In this document: positions 36,920 to 47,568 of the stretch, one piece after another | Layout: every line of letters starts with the position of its first letter | Position numbering within the stretch: the stretch's first letter is position 1 | Assembly: GCF_025602895.1 (NCBI RefSeq) | Contig: NW_026516218.1 | Span: 434,001-498,000, forward strand | Reading direction: 5' to 3' | DNA from: Polychytrium aggregatum | Taxonomy: Eukaryota > Chytridiomycota > Chytridiomycetes > Polychytriales | Length of the DNA stretch: 64,000 bases | Notes under the pieces: generated by a model | The model's input: only the letters and a program-made list of their open reading frames with translations | The model's database searches: none | What the model was told of the DNA's origin: nothing | Position numbers and translations under genes: made by a program

Positions 36920-38019
36920 CCGATGTCTTGCCGGAACACCAGACTTGATCAAGGATCCGGGCTGTAGGAGGCTATGACTCCTGCACTTTGGTCGACCCCA
37001 GGCACACAACGGCCTGCATCCCAGCACGGATCTCTGTGACGGACGGGACCGAGTAGTTTGAGTGATCTTGAAGCTGGCTCGAAGCACTCTCGATTTGGAC
37101 GATGCCAACGTTGTGCAAGAATCCGCCGGAACACCTTGCAACGCACTGCCTGTCGTGCACCACATGCATCACCACATGCATCACCACATGCATCACCACA
37201 TGCATCACCACATGCATCGTATGCGCTCTACTCACCGCAGATGCTCTCGGTATCTTGTCTGCAGGGAAACTTCAAGCCCCGCGGAGTCCGACGAGGAGAG
37301 TCGTTCTGGAGCAAGCCTGTATCGGAATAAGGCGGTTGAAGTCGCAACTTGACCGCCATCCGTCCTGCATTACATCAGGCAATCCTCGAGAAAGTAAACA
37401 GATAGAGCGTCTGACTTGCCATCCTGTGCTCTTGAGTAATAAACCACTGCTCTCTCCATCAGCCAAGGACTTGCTCTCTCCGGCTCTGGTATCGAGAGCC
37501 GGTCGTCCGTATCGGAGCGACCCAGGCAGCCAGCGCCGCTCCATCTGTGCCGAGGATCGATTCGATTGCGTGTATGCTATCCAGAGCCAGCAAGCGGGCC
37601 GCCTGCATCCGCTCGCTTCTCTGCTCATGCCGGCCCTCGGCCGTGCTCGCTGCTTGTGCATTCGCCGGCAACATCCTCATGGTCACGTGTGTGGTTCGAA
37701 TGCATGTTTTCTGTCCTGAGCGCAAAAGAAAACCGCGATCGCTTGCAGGCTCTGTCACCACCGCAACGCAATCGTCCCGACGTATCCGTCGCTCCGTCGC
37801 CCCAGCGATCCAGAACGCATCTCGGTCTGTCTCCAACTGCCGCTGCGGTCTTGAGGACACCCGAAACTTCTTTTTGGGTCCCATCGACTTCCCATCAGCA
37901 GCATCCAGGCTCTTGTCGCCCTCCGATCGTCCTGGAACCGCGTTCTCATCTCCAGCAACCATCGGCTACAAACCAGTTCATCCGCCTCCAACAGTCGATT
38001 CATTCGCCAACCCACCAAC
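36920..38019. other. Intergenic, with a 12-bp tandem repeat
   Basis: About 1.1 kb upstream of uL16m. Long open frames on both strands (37.1-38.0 kb) show no domain and look like GC-rich chance frames. The only clear structure is the CACATGCATCAC repeat at 37,161-37,218. Confidence 0.45.
37161..37218. repeat. 12-bp tandem repeat (CACATGCATCAC), about five copies
   Basis: Nearly perfect head-to-tail copies. Read on the + strand it would encode His/Met repeats, but it lies in no recognised gene. Confidence 0.9.
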
Positions 38020-38799
38020 ATGTTCACCTCTGTCCTGTCCCGAGCCCGGCCTGTGGTGGCCTTCCGCAGCAGCGTACTCGCCACAGCCGGCTTCCAGCAG
38101 CGTGCATCCTTGTCGACTCTGTTCAACAACCTGTCGCTGACATCCAAGCCTGTGATCCGCAGCACTTCCCAGCCCAACCCTCTACAACCCAGCTACCAGC
38201 CCCAACTCAACGCATCCGTCTTTGTCAGCCGACGTTTTGCAGCCTCGCAGCTGCGTCCGCGCCGAACCAAGTACCGCAAGGCCCATAAGGGCTACTTCAA
38301 GACAAAGTCCGGCGGCTCGCTCAGAGGAACCCGTGTCTACTACGGCGAATATGGCCTGCAGGCCGCAGAGGGTGGCCGTATCCGAGACAAGCAGCTCGAC
38401 AACGTCAAGGCCTGTGTCAGACTGGTGATGAAGTCCGAAAAGGGTGCCAAGCTGATTCTCAGAGCCTTCCCGGATCGCCCCGTCACGGCCAAGGGCGCCG
38501 AAACCCGTATGGGCAAGGGCAAAGGCACCGTCGACTACTATGCCACCTGGGTCTCGGAGGGACGTATCCTGTTTGAGATCCGGGGTCTGCCGGAGACCTC
38601 GGCCCTTGAGGCTTTCCGCATTGCCTCGCAGTCGCTCCCGATCCGCACTCGTGTCGTCCGCCTCAACCGGGACTCCAAGGTTGCTCCTCGTGTGCTGCCC
38701 TATTTTATTCGGAAGAGAATCACTGACAGCGCTCGCTTCGAGGCGCTGAAGCAGCGTGAGAAGACCTGGACGGCAGCCAAGGAATTGGCAAAGGCCTAA
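38020..38799 (+). CDS. MRPL16: Mitochondrial large ribosomal subunit protein uL16m
   Basis: An intronless frame of 259 residues. An Arg/Ser-rich presequence (MFTSVLSRARPVVAFRSSVL) precedes the mature uL16 domain: PRRTKYRKAHKG near 38,258, YGEYGLQAAEGGRIRDKQLD and the signature RAFPDRPVTAKGAETRMGKG near 38,460, then GTVDYYATWVSEGRILFEIR. uL16 lies near the A-site and peptidyl transferase centre. It is one of four mitochondrial translation proteins within 15 kb here (uL16m, uL24m, mL54, ICT1). Confidence 0.95.
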   Translation: MFTSVLSRARPVVAFRSSVLATAGFQQRASLSTLFNNLSLTSKPVIRSTSQPNPLQPSYQPQLNASVFVSRRFAASQLRPRRTKYRKAHKGYFKTKSGGSLRGTRVYYGEYGLQAAEGGRIRDKQLDNVKACVRLVMKSEKGAKLILRAFPDRPVTAKGAETRMGKGKGTVDYYATWVSEGRILFEIRGLPETSALEAFRIASQSLPIRTRVVRLNRDSKVAPRVLPYFIRKRITDSARFEALKQREKTWTAAKELAKA

Positions 38800-39215
38800 T
38801 GTGCGCATGGCCGCCGCGCCCACACTGTGTCCATTTGTGCTCGATTGAGGCCTCGAATACATCATTTCAGACAACCAAGTGGTCTGGTCAGATAGTCTGG
38901 TCAGATGCGCTGCGTCTGCCGTGTGTTGACGCAACAGAGGCTGGCCATTTGATTTGATTTGATTTGATTTGATTAGTTGATTGACTTGATTTGATTGACA
39001 ATATCGGTGAAAGGTTGATAAAGGTTGGGAGTTGCGGAGCAGAACGTGGACTGCAGTTTTCTGATGGTGCTTCAACAGACCGATTGACCCATACAAACGG
39101 AATGAATGCATCTGATAGCCTCGGATGTAATCGATTGTGGTGACTGGTTGAGGTAGCGGGCGATGTCCAGCCAGCCCTCCGAGCGAGCATTGTCAAGGCT
39201 GTGCCATCCAGTCGG
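38800..39215. other. Intergenic between convergent uL16m and PIG-P genes
   Basis: Contains a GATTT pentanucleotide run at about 38,947-38,976. No gene seen. Confidence 0.5.
38947..38976. repeat. GATTT pentanucleotide repeat
   Basis: Five to six head-to-tail copies of GATTT in the 3' flank of uL16m. Confidence 0.85.
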
Positions 39216-39794
39216 CTAATCGTACAGCGTCTTATTGACAAGACTCACGGGTATGTCCTGCAGACGAGGCACACCCAGCGACTGAGCCGCTGACGGATCC
39301 AAAAAGTCGAGAACCTTCCGGCGATCGGGTTCAGATGAGAGTTCGAACAGGTTCTGGTGCTCGTCAGAAACGGTGTTGAACGAGTCAAGTGGGTCTGTGC
39401 GGACGAGATTGATGCCCGTATAGGCTGCAAGGGTGAAAGGGATGAGCATCAAGATCCAAAGAGGCACAGCCAGGCCCCAATACTTGTTTGGATAATAGTA
39501 GATCCCCATAGACTCCCATATCGGATCTGGGATGAACATCCACAGCAGATACAGAGCTGGACAGACGCACAGGGGGTAGGGGCAACGTTCGAGAGAGAGC
39601 GACAGGTTCGAAAGGACGGTCAGTACGGCTGCGTTGCGATACATCCGGAACGAGATATCATCTGCCAGGTGCCCCGAGGTACATTCTATCGGCTTGGCCT
39701 GCTTACCGAGCACAATGAAGGAGGTCAGATAAAGCACAAAGCCATAGTACTCGCGGATGTGCGAGTCCTTTCTGTGACCGAGTGTCTGCGACAT
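39216..39794 (-). CDS. PIGP: PIG-P/GPI19, subunit of GPI-GlcNAc transferase
   Basis: Two exons, 39,707-39,794 and 39,216-39,556, separated by a GTAAGC...CAG intron in phase 1. Joined, they give 142 residues: HIREYYGFVLYLTSFIVLA, LYLLWMFIPDPIWESMGI and YYYPNKYWGLAVPLWILML. Two membrane segments with FIPDP and YYPNKYWG between them are the PIG-P signature. The complex transfers GlcNAc to phosphatidylinositol on the cytosolic face of the ER, the first step of GPI anchor synthesis. The frame is also open through the intron, but read-through would break the membrane topology. It is divergent from AP1S across 279 bp. Confidence 0.9.
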   Translation of the reverse strand: MSQTLGHRKDSHIREYYGFVLYLTSFIVLGKQAKPIECTSGHLADDISFRMYRNAAVLTVLSNLSLSLERCPYPLCVCPALYLLWMFIPDPIWESMGIYYYPNKYWGLAVPLWILMLIPFTLAAYTGINLVRTDPLDSFNTVSDEHQNLFELSSEPDRRKVLDFLDPSAAQSLGVPRLQDIPVSLVNKTLYD

Positions 39795-39826
39795 GGCATC
39801 AGGCTAAACTCAGAGCACGGCGCCAG

Positions 39827-39915
39827 CAGATGGGAGAGATGGGAGAGATGGAGAGGTGGAGAGGTGGAGTGATGGAGTGATGGAGTGATGGAGTGATGGA
39901 GTGATGGAGTGATGG
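39827..39915. repeat. Minisatellite in the PIG-P/AP1S promoter region
   Basis: GGGAGAGAT, GGAGAGGT and then six or so GGAGTGAT units head to tail. It lies between two divergent start codons 279 bp apart. Confidence 0.85.
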
Positions 39916-40073
39916 CAGATTGGGTGCAAGGGAGCCTGGCACGAAGGGCGGTGTGCTTGAGCGCAATTGGCTCCCCGCGCCCTCGTCGCTCGAAGCCGGC
40001 CTGTCCTTCTTCTCATCTCCCCTCCGATCATTGCCGCTGCTCCACGCACCGGACTCGCCGATACCGCAGAGCC

Positions 40074-41684
40074 ATGTCCATCAAATTTATCCTCCTGGTG
40101 TCCCGACAGGGTAACTGGCGTGTCGGTTGGTCGGTCGCTGCTGCCTGCCCAGATATCGCTTCACAAGAGCGGGCGCAGCCATACTGCCGCTCGGAAGGGC
40201 ATATGGACAAAACGCTGTCCTGCTTGGCCGAGACCAGGCTGCAACCAAGCTGACCTCTCTTATCAATCAACGCTCACTATTTGTGTGGCCAACGCTTTAT
40301 CGTGCAATATGGCTGCACCTGCTGTTTGGATCTGGGCGGTGGAATGCGTTCGCCAATGGCCGTCGGCTCTGCGACCAACACATCGATGACGATACCTTCA
40401 TTCTGCGCCAACGAACCCACATCGAATCCTCCGGAACCACACCCTCTGCTTCTCAGGAAAGATCCGACTGACCAAGTGGTTCACCTCCGACTGGGGTCTC
40501 AAGGAAAAAACCAAGACCGTCAAGGAAGTCAGCGCGACGGTCCTGGCCAGACGAACCAAGATGTGCAACGTCCTGGAGTATAAAGGTGACGATGACGGCG
40601 GCTTCTGTTTTAAGTTGGAGACTGGCGCTGCACCATAACTTCCGGATGTCTTCTGCGACCGAGCCCGCTGCTGGGCGCGCTGTGAACGCTCTCCAAGGCG
40701 ATGATTCGTGCTGCCGGCCGGCTCCTTGGGCAATCCTCGCCTGCATGTCGTATGGAGCATCGAAGGAGCTCTATCGTTCGGGTCGAGCGCTAGGTTCAGA
40801 TGGATTGAGCTCGGTTCAATTGGATCTGGTGCTAACGGCTGCTCTGACCCAACAACTCTGGGCACGTCTTGTCGCTATGATTAGACTACAAGGTCGTGTA
40901 TCGAAGGTATGGTCTGGATCGCGAGCTGCGGGTGCGGAGAGGAGCTCACCTCATTCTTTGCCCGGATATCGTTTCTGATGTTGCGGGTCCCCGTCACCCA
41001 CCCACACGGGCGGCTGCAACTGCACCACAGATACGCAAGCCTGTTCTTTGTTGCAGGGATCGATGTCGACGACAACGAGCTGATTGTTCTGGAGGTCATC
41101 CACCGATACGTCGAGGTTCTGGACAAGTGGTTCCTGAATGTGTGCGAGCTCGACATCATCTTCAACTTCCAGCAAGCTTACATGATCATGGGTGGGTGCG
41201 CCTGTGCCTAAGGCTGATGATGGTGCAAATGCTGATCCGGATCGAGACCAGTGGAAGAAATATCTGCGATGCTCATCTGACAGCCGACCTGCTACTGTCT
41301 GACAACTTCAAATCCGCGACAGACGAGATCTTGATCGGAGGTGAGCAGCATGTCTGTGTATCGAGTGCATGGCAGCGGTGTGGGTATAAGTGCGCATGGA
41401 TGCCTCCGTTGGCTCACAATGCGACTCTTGCTCGCAGGAGAGCTGCAAGACTCGAGTAAACGATCGGTCATCAACTCGCTCAAGCGAATGGAAGAGGTAA
41501 GCCATTTTATCCACCCGAACGAACGCAGTGGGTCGAGTGGCGAAGGCTCGGTGACAGCGAGCATGTCCGTGTGGTCTGAGCGGCGGCGGCGTATTTGAAC
41601 GCGAGCGAAGCGGCCGGGTCTAACACATCATTGCGCTGTCGATCGCAGGCCGAGAAACAGGAAACTGGCCTTGTGCCGATGTAG
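40074..41684 (+). CDS. AP-1 clathrin adaptor complex, sigma subunit
   Basis: Seven exons resolved: 40,074-40,110; 40,457-40,585; 40,885-40,906; 41,031-41,191; 41,323-41,340; 41,438-41,496; 41,649-41,684. They give 153 residues: [120 protein letters not shown], ending QETGLVPM. The sigma longin fold is complete. AP-1 type is chosen over AP-2 because of the DNELI...IHRYVE...DEILIGGE pattern. It acts at the trans-Golgi network and endosomes. A very short fifth exon (18 bp) is notable. Confidence 0.93.
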
Positions 41685-41745
41685 ACCTCAGGGCCGCCAC
41701 TCCTCTCGAGCCCCGAAAGCAGCGCATCCGAGCGAGCTGTCGTTT

Positions 41746-42040
41746 TACAGCGTTTCCAAAATGAAATGGGACACCCCCGTTTTGAGCCATGACATATATT
41801 TTGGTTCTGGAACCTGAATACACCCACCCACTCATTGCAGTCATGGCCAAGCACAGCACCCTCGATTTCCGCATCGCTGCACTGCGACCGGTGGTCTTCA
41901 CTCGGAGGGTGGTCTTCACTCGGAGGCTGCCAAAGTGATCTGTTCTATTTCTTATGGCATAGTTAGACGCATGCCATCGCATACTACGCCGACAAATGGG
42001 TTGTGGGCAGGTGTCCCATTTCCCTGTCTCGTGAAAGGAT
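41746..42040 (+). mobile_element. Internal-deletion derivative of a Fanzor transposon (second subfamily)
   Basis: The left end begins TACAGCG and after 28 bp reaches GGGACACCCCC. The TGAATACACCCACCC motif and a transposase-like start (MAKHSTLDFRIAALR) follow. At about 41,885 it switches to the Fanzor 3' end (GACCGGTGGTCTTCACTCGG...CTGCCAAAGTGA), where GTGGTCTTCACTCGGAGG is present twice. The right end (GGTGTCCCATTTCC...) is less well kept. GCGA is shared at the junction. The left end differs from 19,337 (GAAATGGGACA), so the source was probably a sister element. Confidence 0.75.
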
Positions 42041-42352
42041 AGGCTTTGTGGCCCAGCGACGCTGTTCCCAGGCGCCCGTCGGCGTGCTGACTTGGAGCTG
42101 TGACGAACTGTCCTCTGCGCCGCCTCGATCTTCATAGGCCGATCACTTGTGTGCCGCCCCGCCACGGCAATCGCCACTGGTTGCCGTGCGAGTCGCCGGT
42201 CTGTTGGTGGCAGTGGAAGCCGGCGACACACAAAACCAGGATGGCGGCGAGAGCGCTCCTGGCATGCCGGCTGGAGCCAGGCTCGAGCCGCGCGATCTAT
42301 TTTGTTGTTCGTCTCCTCTGGCCGTGGGCAATGTCTGCTGCAACTCGATCAA
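42041..42352. other. Intergenic upstream of CBP20
   Basis: About 310 bp, GC-rich. No gene recognised; probably the CBP20 promoter and leader. Confidence 0.4.
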
Positions 42353-43697
42353 ATGGCCCACATCGCAACCTCACTGGGAGTGCCGTCCAGCTACCGCGAC
42401 CAGAAATACCTCGTAGGCGCAACGTGCTCTGCATCCTTTGGTCTCGCCTGCTCGATCCTCTGTCCAGTGCAGCCCGCGGGCACCCCGGCTCGGTGTCTGG
42501 CATCGGACGGACCGCCTGGCCCGTCGCCTCGAAACTGATGCAGGACGGAGTGGGTGTGGATGGTAACCGCTTCTGCCTCTCGATCCACCTCGCCTCCCGC
42601 CGTCTCCAAGGGCACTGCCGATGATCTGGCCCGGGAGTTGGCCGAGTCCGCGACGCTCTATGTTGGCAACCTGTCGTTCTACACCACCGAGGAGCAGATC
42701 CACGAGCTCTTTTCCAAGGCCGGAGAAATCAAGCGCATCATCATGGGGCTTGACCGCAATCTGAAAACACCGTGTGGCTTCTGCTTCGTGGAGTATGTGT
42801 CTCTGCTGCAAGTATTGGGGCCCGATCGCTCTGGAACGGACGGGCTCACCGTCAACCCGATCGCATCTCTCATCTTGGTCGACCATGCACAGATACTACC
42901 ATCGCGGCGATGCGCTGGATTGTATGAAGTTTATCAACGGAACCAAGCTCGACGAGCGAATCGTTCGAACAGACATTGATCCAGGATTCCGAGACGGACG
43001 GCAGTATGGACGAGGCAAGAGCGGTGGTCAGGTGAGGGTTGAGAGGCCGTCCATCCGATATTTCCGATCCACAAACCCTCATTAGCACGCACGACGCTGA
43101 TGCATGGAAGCTCATCCGATGTCCATGCGAGTGATGTGGCCATCATGGCGAGGATATTTGCTGTCCATGTCCGTCGCAAGTGGGATCGCAATCTGGTGAT
43201 TGCCCCCAAACCGACTCGCTCTGCTGACAGCTCCGTATCGCCCACCGCCAACGTCCAGGTCCGTGACGAATACCGCGAGGAATACGATGAAGGGCGAGGC
43301 GGATGGGGTCATGCCCGCCAGCGCGAAGAGCAGCAGCGAAGCACATACGAGTCCTTCAGTACGGTGCCGACAGGCGCTCAATCCGACTTTTATGCCAAGC
43401 CATCTGGTAGGTGACAGCACGGCTCTTTCGACGCCAAAGTAACAGCGTAATCGGCGCAGGTTCCCCATGTGGCATCGGTGTTAGTGTCGGTTAGGCGCTC
43501 TTGTTGCTCCAAGACTGTCTGTAAAGCGAGAGGTCATCATCCCGCCACCAAAGTGACGAACTCAATTGGCCCTCGATCGGCGGCAATGGTCCAATTGTCA
43601 CAGCTCCAAGCATCGGCGCCGGCTTTGGCGGTGACTTCAAGTCCAAGAGAGGTCGTGACGACAACGAAGAGGCCGACATCGACATCAGCGCCAAGGT
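42353..43697 (+). CDS. NCBP2: Nuclear cap-binding protein subunit 2 (CBP20)
   Basis: Exon 1 (42,353-42,412) encodes [20 protein letters not shown]. Exon 2 (from 42,611) has the RNA-recognition motif: [20 protein letters not shown] with RNP2, [11 protein letters not shown], and RNP1 CGFCFVEY. Next come [20 protein letters not shown] and [20 protein letters not shown], then GGQ joined across an intron to [15 protein letters not shown]. These are the residues that grip the m7G cap in the family. A Gly-rich tail ([20 protein letters not shown], ending DIDISAK) follows in a later exon. The end is uncertain, since the frame runs on beyond 43,697. It works with CBP80 in the nucleus. Confidence 0.88.
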
Positions 43698-43759
43698 GTG
43701 TCGACTCTCGGTTCATGCATGCGCCGGGTACTATTGGCGATCCCTGTGGCTTGTGAGGG

Positions 43760-44665
43760 CGGCATCGGAATCACTCGACCCCTGCATGCACGGCATCGTG
43801 ACTGTCCCGCAAAACCATTGGTGGATATGACCACTTCGGTCTCTGCGAAAGCGGTCCCTGCGGATTGCTGGCGCAATCCAGCGCCGAGTGTGGTCGTCGC
43901 AAATCTGGTCGCAATGTTGGTCGCAAACACAAAGGCTAACAGCAACCTCGATCGCACCCCCGGAAACCACCTCAGAATCCCCGATTCCGCGAGCGAAGCG
44001 CCTCACCCGAGGACGAGTAAGGGGACGGGCCCGGGGATGTATCTGTCGGACGCCAAACCGATGGGGTGGCAGCATCCGCGCGTTGTCCGCATGGGTTGGA
44101 CGGAGCAAGTGCTCTGTCCGAGGCAGCAAATACAGCATGTCCCGAAGGAGCAGTTTCTTGCCGGCCGTCGACGTAGGGTGGCGCCCTCGTTGCCGGCATG
44201 CTGCGAGCCAGGCCTGCGCGGATGCGGGTTTGGACCAGGCCTGCAGGCCTGCAGGCACTTGCAGACGATGGTGCGATTCGCGGAGCCAGGCGTGTGTGTG
44301 TGTGTGGCTCGCCGGATCTCGTGCGGTCTCGCTGGCCTCTCGGTGGGTGGCCGCTGTGCTGCAGACGCACAGCCTGTGTGTCCTCGCTGCGAGAGCACGC
44401 GCCTCGCTCGCCGCCCTGCGCCGCTCTTTCTCGACAGAAAGCCCAGGCCGTTTGCTCATCCATCTCTGCTCTCATCGCTGCATCGACCCCGCATCCAGCG
44501 CCCATCCCCCCCGCGGCTGCAAGTCCCTGCTCGTCGTCTGCTCTCGTTCGGCGGTCCCTGTCGATCCCATAGTGACCTCGGCGCTGCTATCGCCTCTCGT
44601 CGAATCCTCGCTCCGGCTCAGCCCTCCATCCACACCTAAACGGCCGACTGCCTTGCCCAGCAAAT
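43760..44665. other. Intergenic between CBP20 and ARL8
   Basis: About 900 bp of GC-rich sequence with long open frames on both strands. None has a recognisable domain, and their composition (Arg, Ser, Pro, Cys) is typical of chance frames in GC-rich DNA. A short GT run lies at 44,291-44,306. The ARL8 promoter must lie at the right end. Confidence 0.45.
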
Positions 44666-46650
44666 ATGTACAGCTACATTCAATACATCCTCGACTGGCT
44701 CAGGTCGCTCTTCTTCAAGCAAGGCAAGTCCGGACCTGAACCGATCTTGTCACTGCCGCCCATGCCCACCAGCATCATTCGGGCCCTCTCGGCAAAGCAT
44801 ATCCTGGCTTGGCTTGGCTCGTCTCCCCCCCCTTCCCAACTGGCCACTTGTCGGGCAGTGAGGCTTTGCTGGCTCGAGACAGGAGCCGGCCGTCGCCCAA
44901 CGAAATATCCAGCCAGGAGACAGCGCGGCCCTCTTGCGGTCTCTTCTCATAGACAGTATCCGCATCTGTGGCGAGCCTGGAGTCATGTGAGACGGAGCTG
45001 ATACCATATCTCAGATCTATCCTTACTAACTGCGGCCTTATTCTTGGTTCCGGTCACCGCTGCTTGAACATGGCGCTGCCTGATCGACAGAGATGGAGCT
45101 GACCCTGGTCGGTCTCCAAAACTCGGGCAAGACAACCCTCGTGAACGTCATCGCCGTGAGTCGCTTGATCGCCGCTGCTGCCACAGTTGTCGTCGCTGCC
45201 CGCTGTGGATCTATGGCTTGTGTTCCAGCCGGCAGATGCGGCATCGTGGCCGAGCCGTCATTCCAGGCCCGGCTCTCGAGAGGCCAGCGCTGTGCCTATC
45301 TGGATATCTGTTCCAAAGCCTGCCGGTCTTTCTGCAGCCCGTAGCTCTGCTCCCGTTGGCTGTGCCCTGATCTGCGCTCTGTCGATATCTCTGCAGAACG
45401 GCCAATTCACCGAAGATATGATTCCCACCGTTGGGTTCAACATGAGGTGCGTGCTTCCAGTCCGTCCCGTTGTCCGCAGCGCATGATCCCCACTTGCCCG
45501 GGCCGTCGTCTCGGGCATCCAAAGTGTGTCGCAAGTCTTGTTCGAACTGTCTCGCTACTTTGCTTCATTCATCCTGGCTGCTGCCACCGCGTCTCATTTA
45601 TCCTGATGCCACTTGCTCTTTTGATCCTTGGTTCCACATATTCTTGTCAACAGGAAGGTCACCAAGGGCTCTGTAAGAATTGTTCCAATGCCAGCGCCAG
45701 CGTTGTGTCCCCGCTGCCACCGTTGTCGACGACGAATATCTTGGTGGCTGCAGCAACTTTCATGGGGAGCGAAGGCTGCCTTGCACCGCTTGCTCACGTA
45801 GAGCCTCCCCAATCTCTGATAGGTCGTGATGAAGCTGTGGGACTTGGGTGGACAGGCCCGATTCAGAAGCATGTGGGAGCGATACTGCCGAGGAGTCAAT
45901 GCCATCGTGTAAGTGTCACGGCGCATTGTGAACGGGCTGGGGGCTTCGGACCATATGGGCTAGTGACATTGTGAACATCATCTGCGTGGTTCGGTCTGAA
46001 AGCACCCGTCTGGGCTGTGATGTACCCCAGCCGTTGATTTATGCTGTTGCGAGTGCTTTGCGGCGATGTCGGCTTGCACTGTGGTGCGGCGCACTAGCGT
46101 GTGAATTACTGGTATTCCGCAACGAAAGGCTAACTGCTCTTTTCTATGCGCGCCCCACACGACCCAGCTTCGTCCTCGACGCTGCTGACCATGCCAAGAT
46201 CGAGGCAGCCAGGACCGAGCTGCACGGACTCTTGAGCAAGCCCCAGCTGGCTGATATTCCCGTGCTTGTGCTTGGCAACAAGAACGATCTCCCTGAGGCC
46301 CTCAACGTCGACCAAGTTATCGACCGGCTGTACGTTGATGCATGCGATTGTGCCTGGCCGGCGACTAGATGGGGCTCTGAGTGGCTGAGAGTTGCATGCT
46401 GCTAGGTGTTGCGGTGGCTGAATACCCGCTCAACCACACGAATCTGCGTCTATGCGGAGCGGCAAGCACATTCGCCGGTGGGAGCTCACGCGTGCCGACT
46501 GCCTCTTCTCCTGACAGGGGCCTCAAATCCATCACCAACCGCGAGGTCTCGTGCTACTCGATCTCGTCCAAGAACCACGTCAATATCGACATCACACTAA
46601 ATTGGCTGATCAAGCACGCCAAGGCCGGCGCTAAGAAGACGAGCAACTAA
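44666..46650 (+). CDS. ARL8: ARL8-type small GTPase (lysosome/vacuole positioning)
   Basis: Exon 1 (44,666-44,723) encodes [19 protein letters not shown], an amphipathic N-terminal helix. Exon 2 (45,091-45,155) has [20 protein letters not shown] with the P-loop. Later exons give [17 protein letters not shown] (switch I), [20 protein letters not shown] (DxxGGQ, switch II), [40 protein letters not shown] (NKxD) and [20 protein letters not shown], ending KKTSN at 46,650. All G-motifs are intact. The N-terminal helix without a myristoylation glycine and the [12 protein letters not shown] stretch are typical of ARL8. The first intron uses a GC donor. Confidence 0.92.
44724..45090 (+). other. GC-AG intron in ARL8
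   Basis: Exon 1 ends CAAG and the intron begins GCAAGT, the standard non-canonical GC donor. It ends GACAG before AGATGGAGCTG. The phase-1 join restores Q-E-M-E-L in register with the family, so the donor is well supported. Confidence 0.8.
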
Positions 46651-47568
46651 GTTTGCAGCGAGCCGGCTTTCTGTCGACCTGCTCAGGCTGCAAATAAAGG
46701 CTCCAGCTTCCTCAGCACCCTCTACCTGTGGACAACGAGCGACCTTTGACCTCTGGCCTTTCGGCGGTCATTGGGAACAGATCGGCTGCCCTTGGGCCCC
46801 TGGATGCCGACTCCCACCATGTTGATCCCTGGCCTTCCCTGTTTTGATTTGACACGTTTTGTCCTGTGCTTTAGTTTCCGATTACTTTGGTCGGCCCTCG
46901 CTCTTCCCATGTCTTGCCTGTGCCGGTTGTTCTGCCATTCTCTTTTCTTTCTCTCTTTTTGACATACTTGATATACTTTGTTTGCATGTTATGCTCCGAC
47001 GGCCGTCCCAACAGTTCTCGCAGCCGAGTCGTCGGGGTGGGTCGATGATTTTTTGCAGCAACCGGACCTTCCTCTTGCTCAGTCCATCATCGGGCCTTTG
47101 ACCGATAACATGAGCTTGGACCCAGAGCCGACTCCTCCAACCGGCTCGCTGTCCACAGCTGTCGTCCAACTGGGCCAGCCCTCTTGTCGAGTCCGCCAGT
47201 GTTTCATTCTTCGATTTTTATGTTGTGATCTTCATTCGTGCGCTGCACAGCCCAATTCCGCCTCAATGCTTGCTTCCCCGACCAAGTATCTCATGTATCT
47301 GGTTTCGCCCTCGGCTCCGTTGCGCTCAAGGGATAAAAATATATCTTGCTGAAAAATGAGAACGAAAATCAAAACCAAAATGGCGGGCTTTGCCTGTCCC
47401 AGAGCCGCGGCGGGACATCCGCCTCGAGTGCATCGTCGGAGATTGATGGCAGCGATGGGGCGGTCGAAAGGCTGCAGCCAAACCAAGCCTGTTGTTTCCT
47501 CGGCCCTTGCCTTGCCCTGTCTCTATCATCATTCGCCCCCGCACCATCCCTCTTGAGCCCACGAAGCC
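46651..47568. other. Intergenic between ARL8 and ALG14
   Basis: About 920 bp with T- and C-rich stretches (46.85-46.97 kb). Short frames only; nothing recognised. Confidence 0.45.

Noticed and set aside
37161-37218. Tandem CACATGCATCAC units as a CRISPR array
   Set aside because: No spacers: units are head to tail. The same applies to the repeats at 9,191, 28,228, 39,827 and 57,052.
37102-37962. Overlapping frames upstream of uL16m
   Set aside because: They cross a tandem repeat and show no similarity to known proteins.
39557-39706. Intron of PIG-P read as coding
   Set aside because: The frame stays open by chance, but splicing joins FIVL-A-LYLLW as in the family; the insert would disrupt the membrane segments.
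43698-44639. 313-residue plus-strand frame before ARL8
   Set aside because: Arg/Ser/Cys-rich composition, equally long frames on the other strand, no domain or good start; chance frame in GC-rich DNA.
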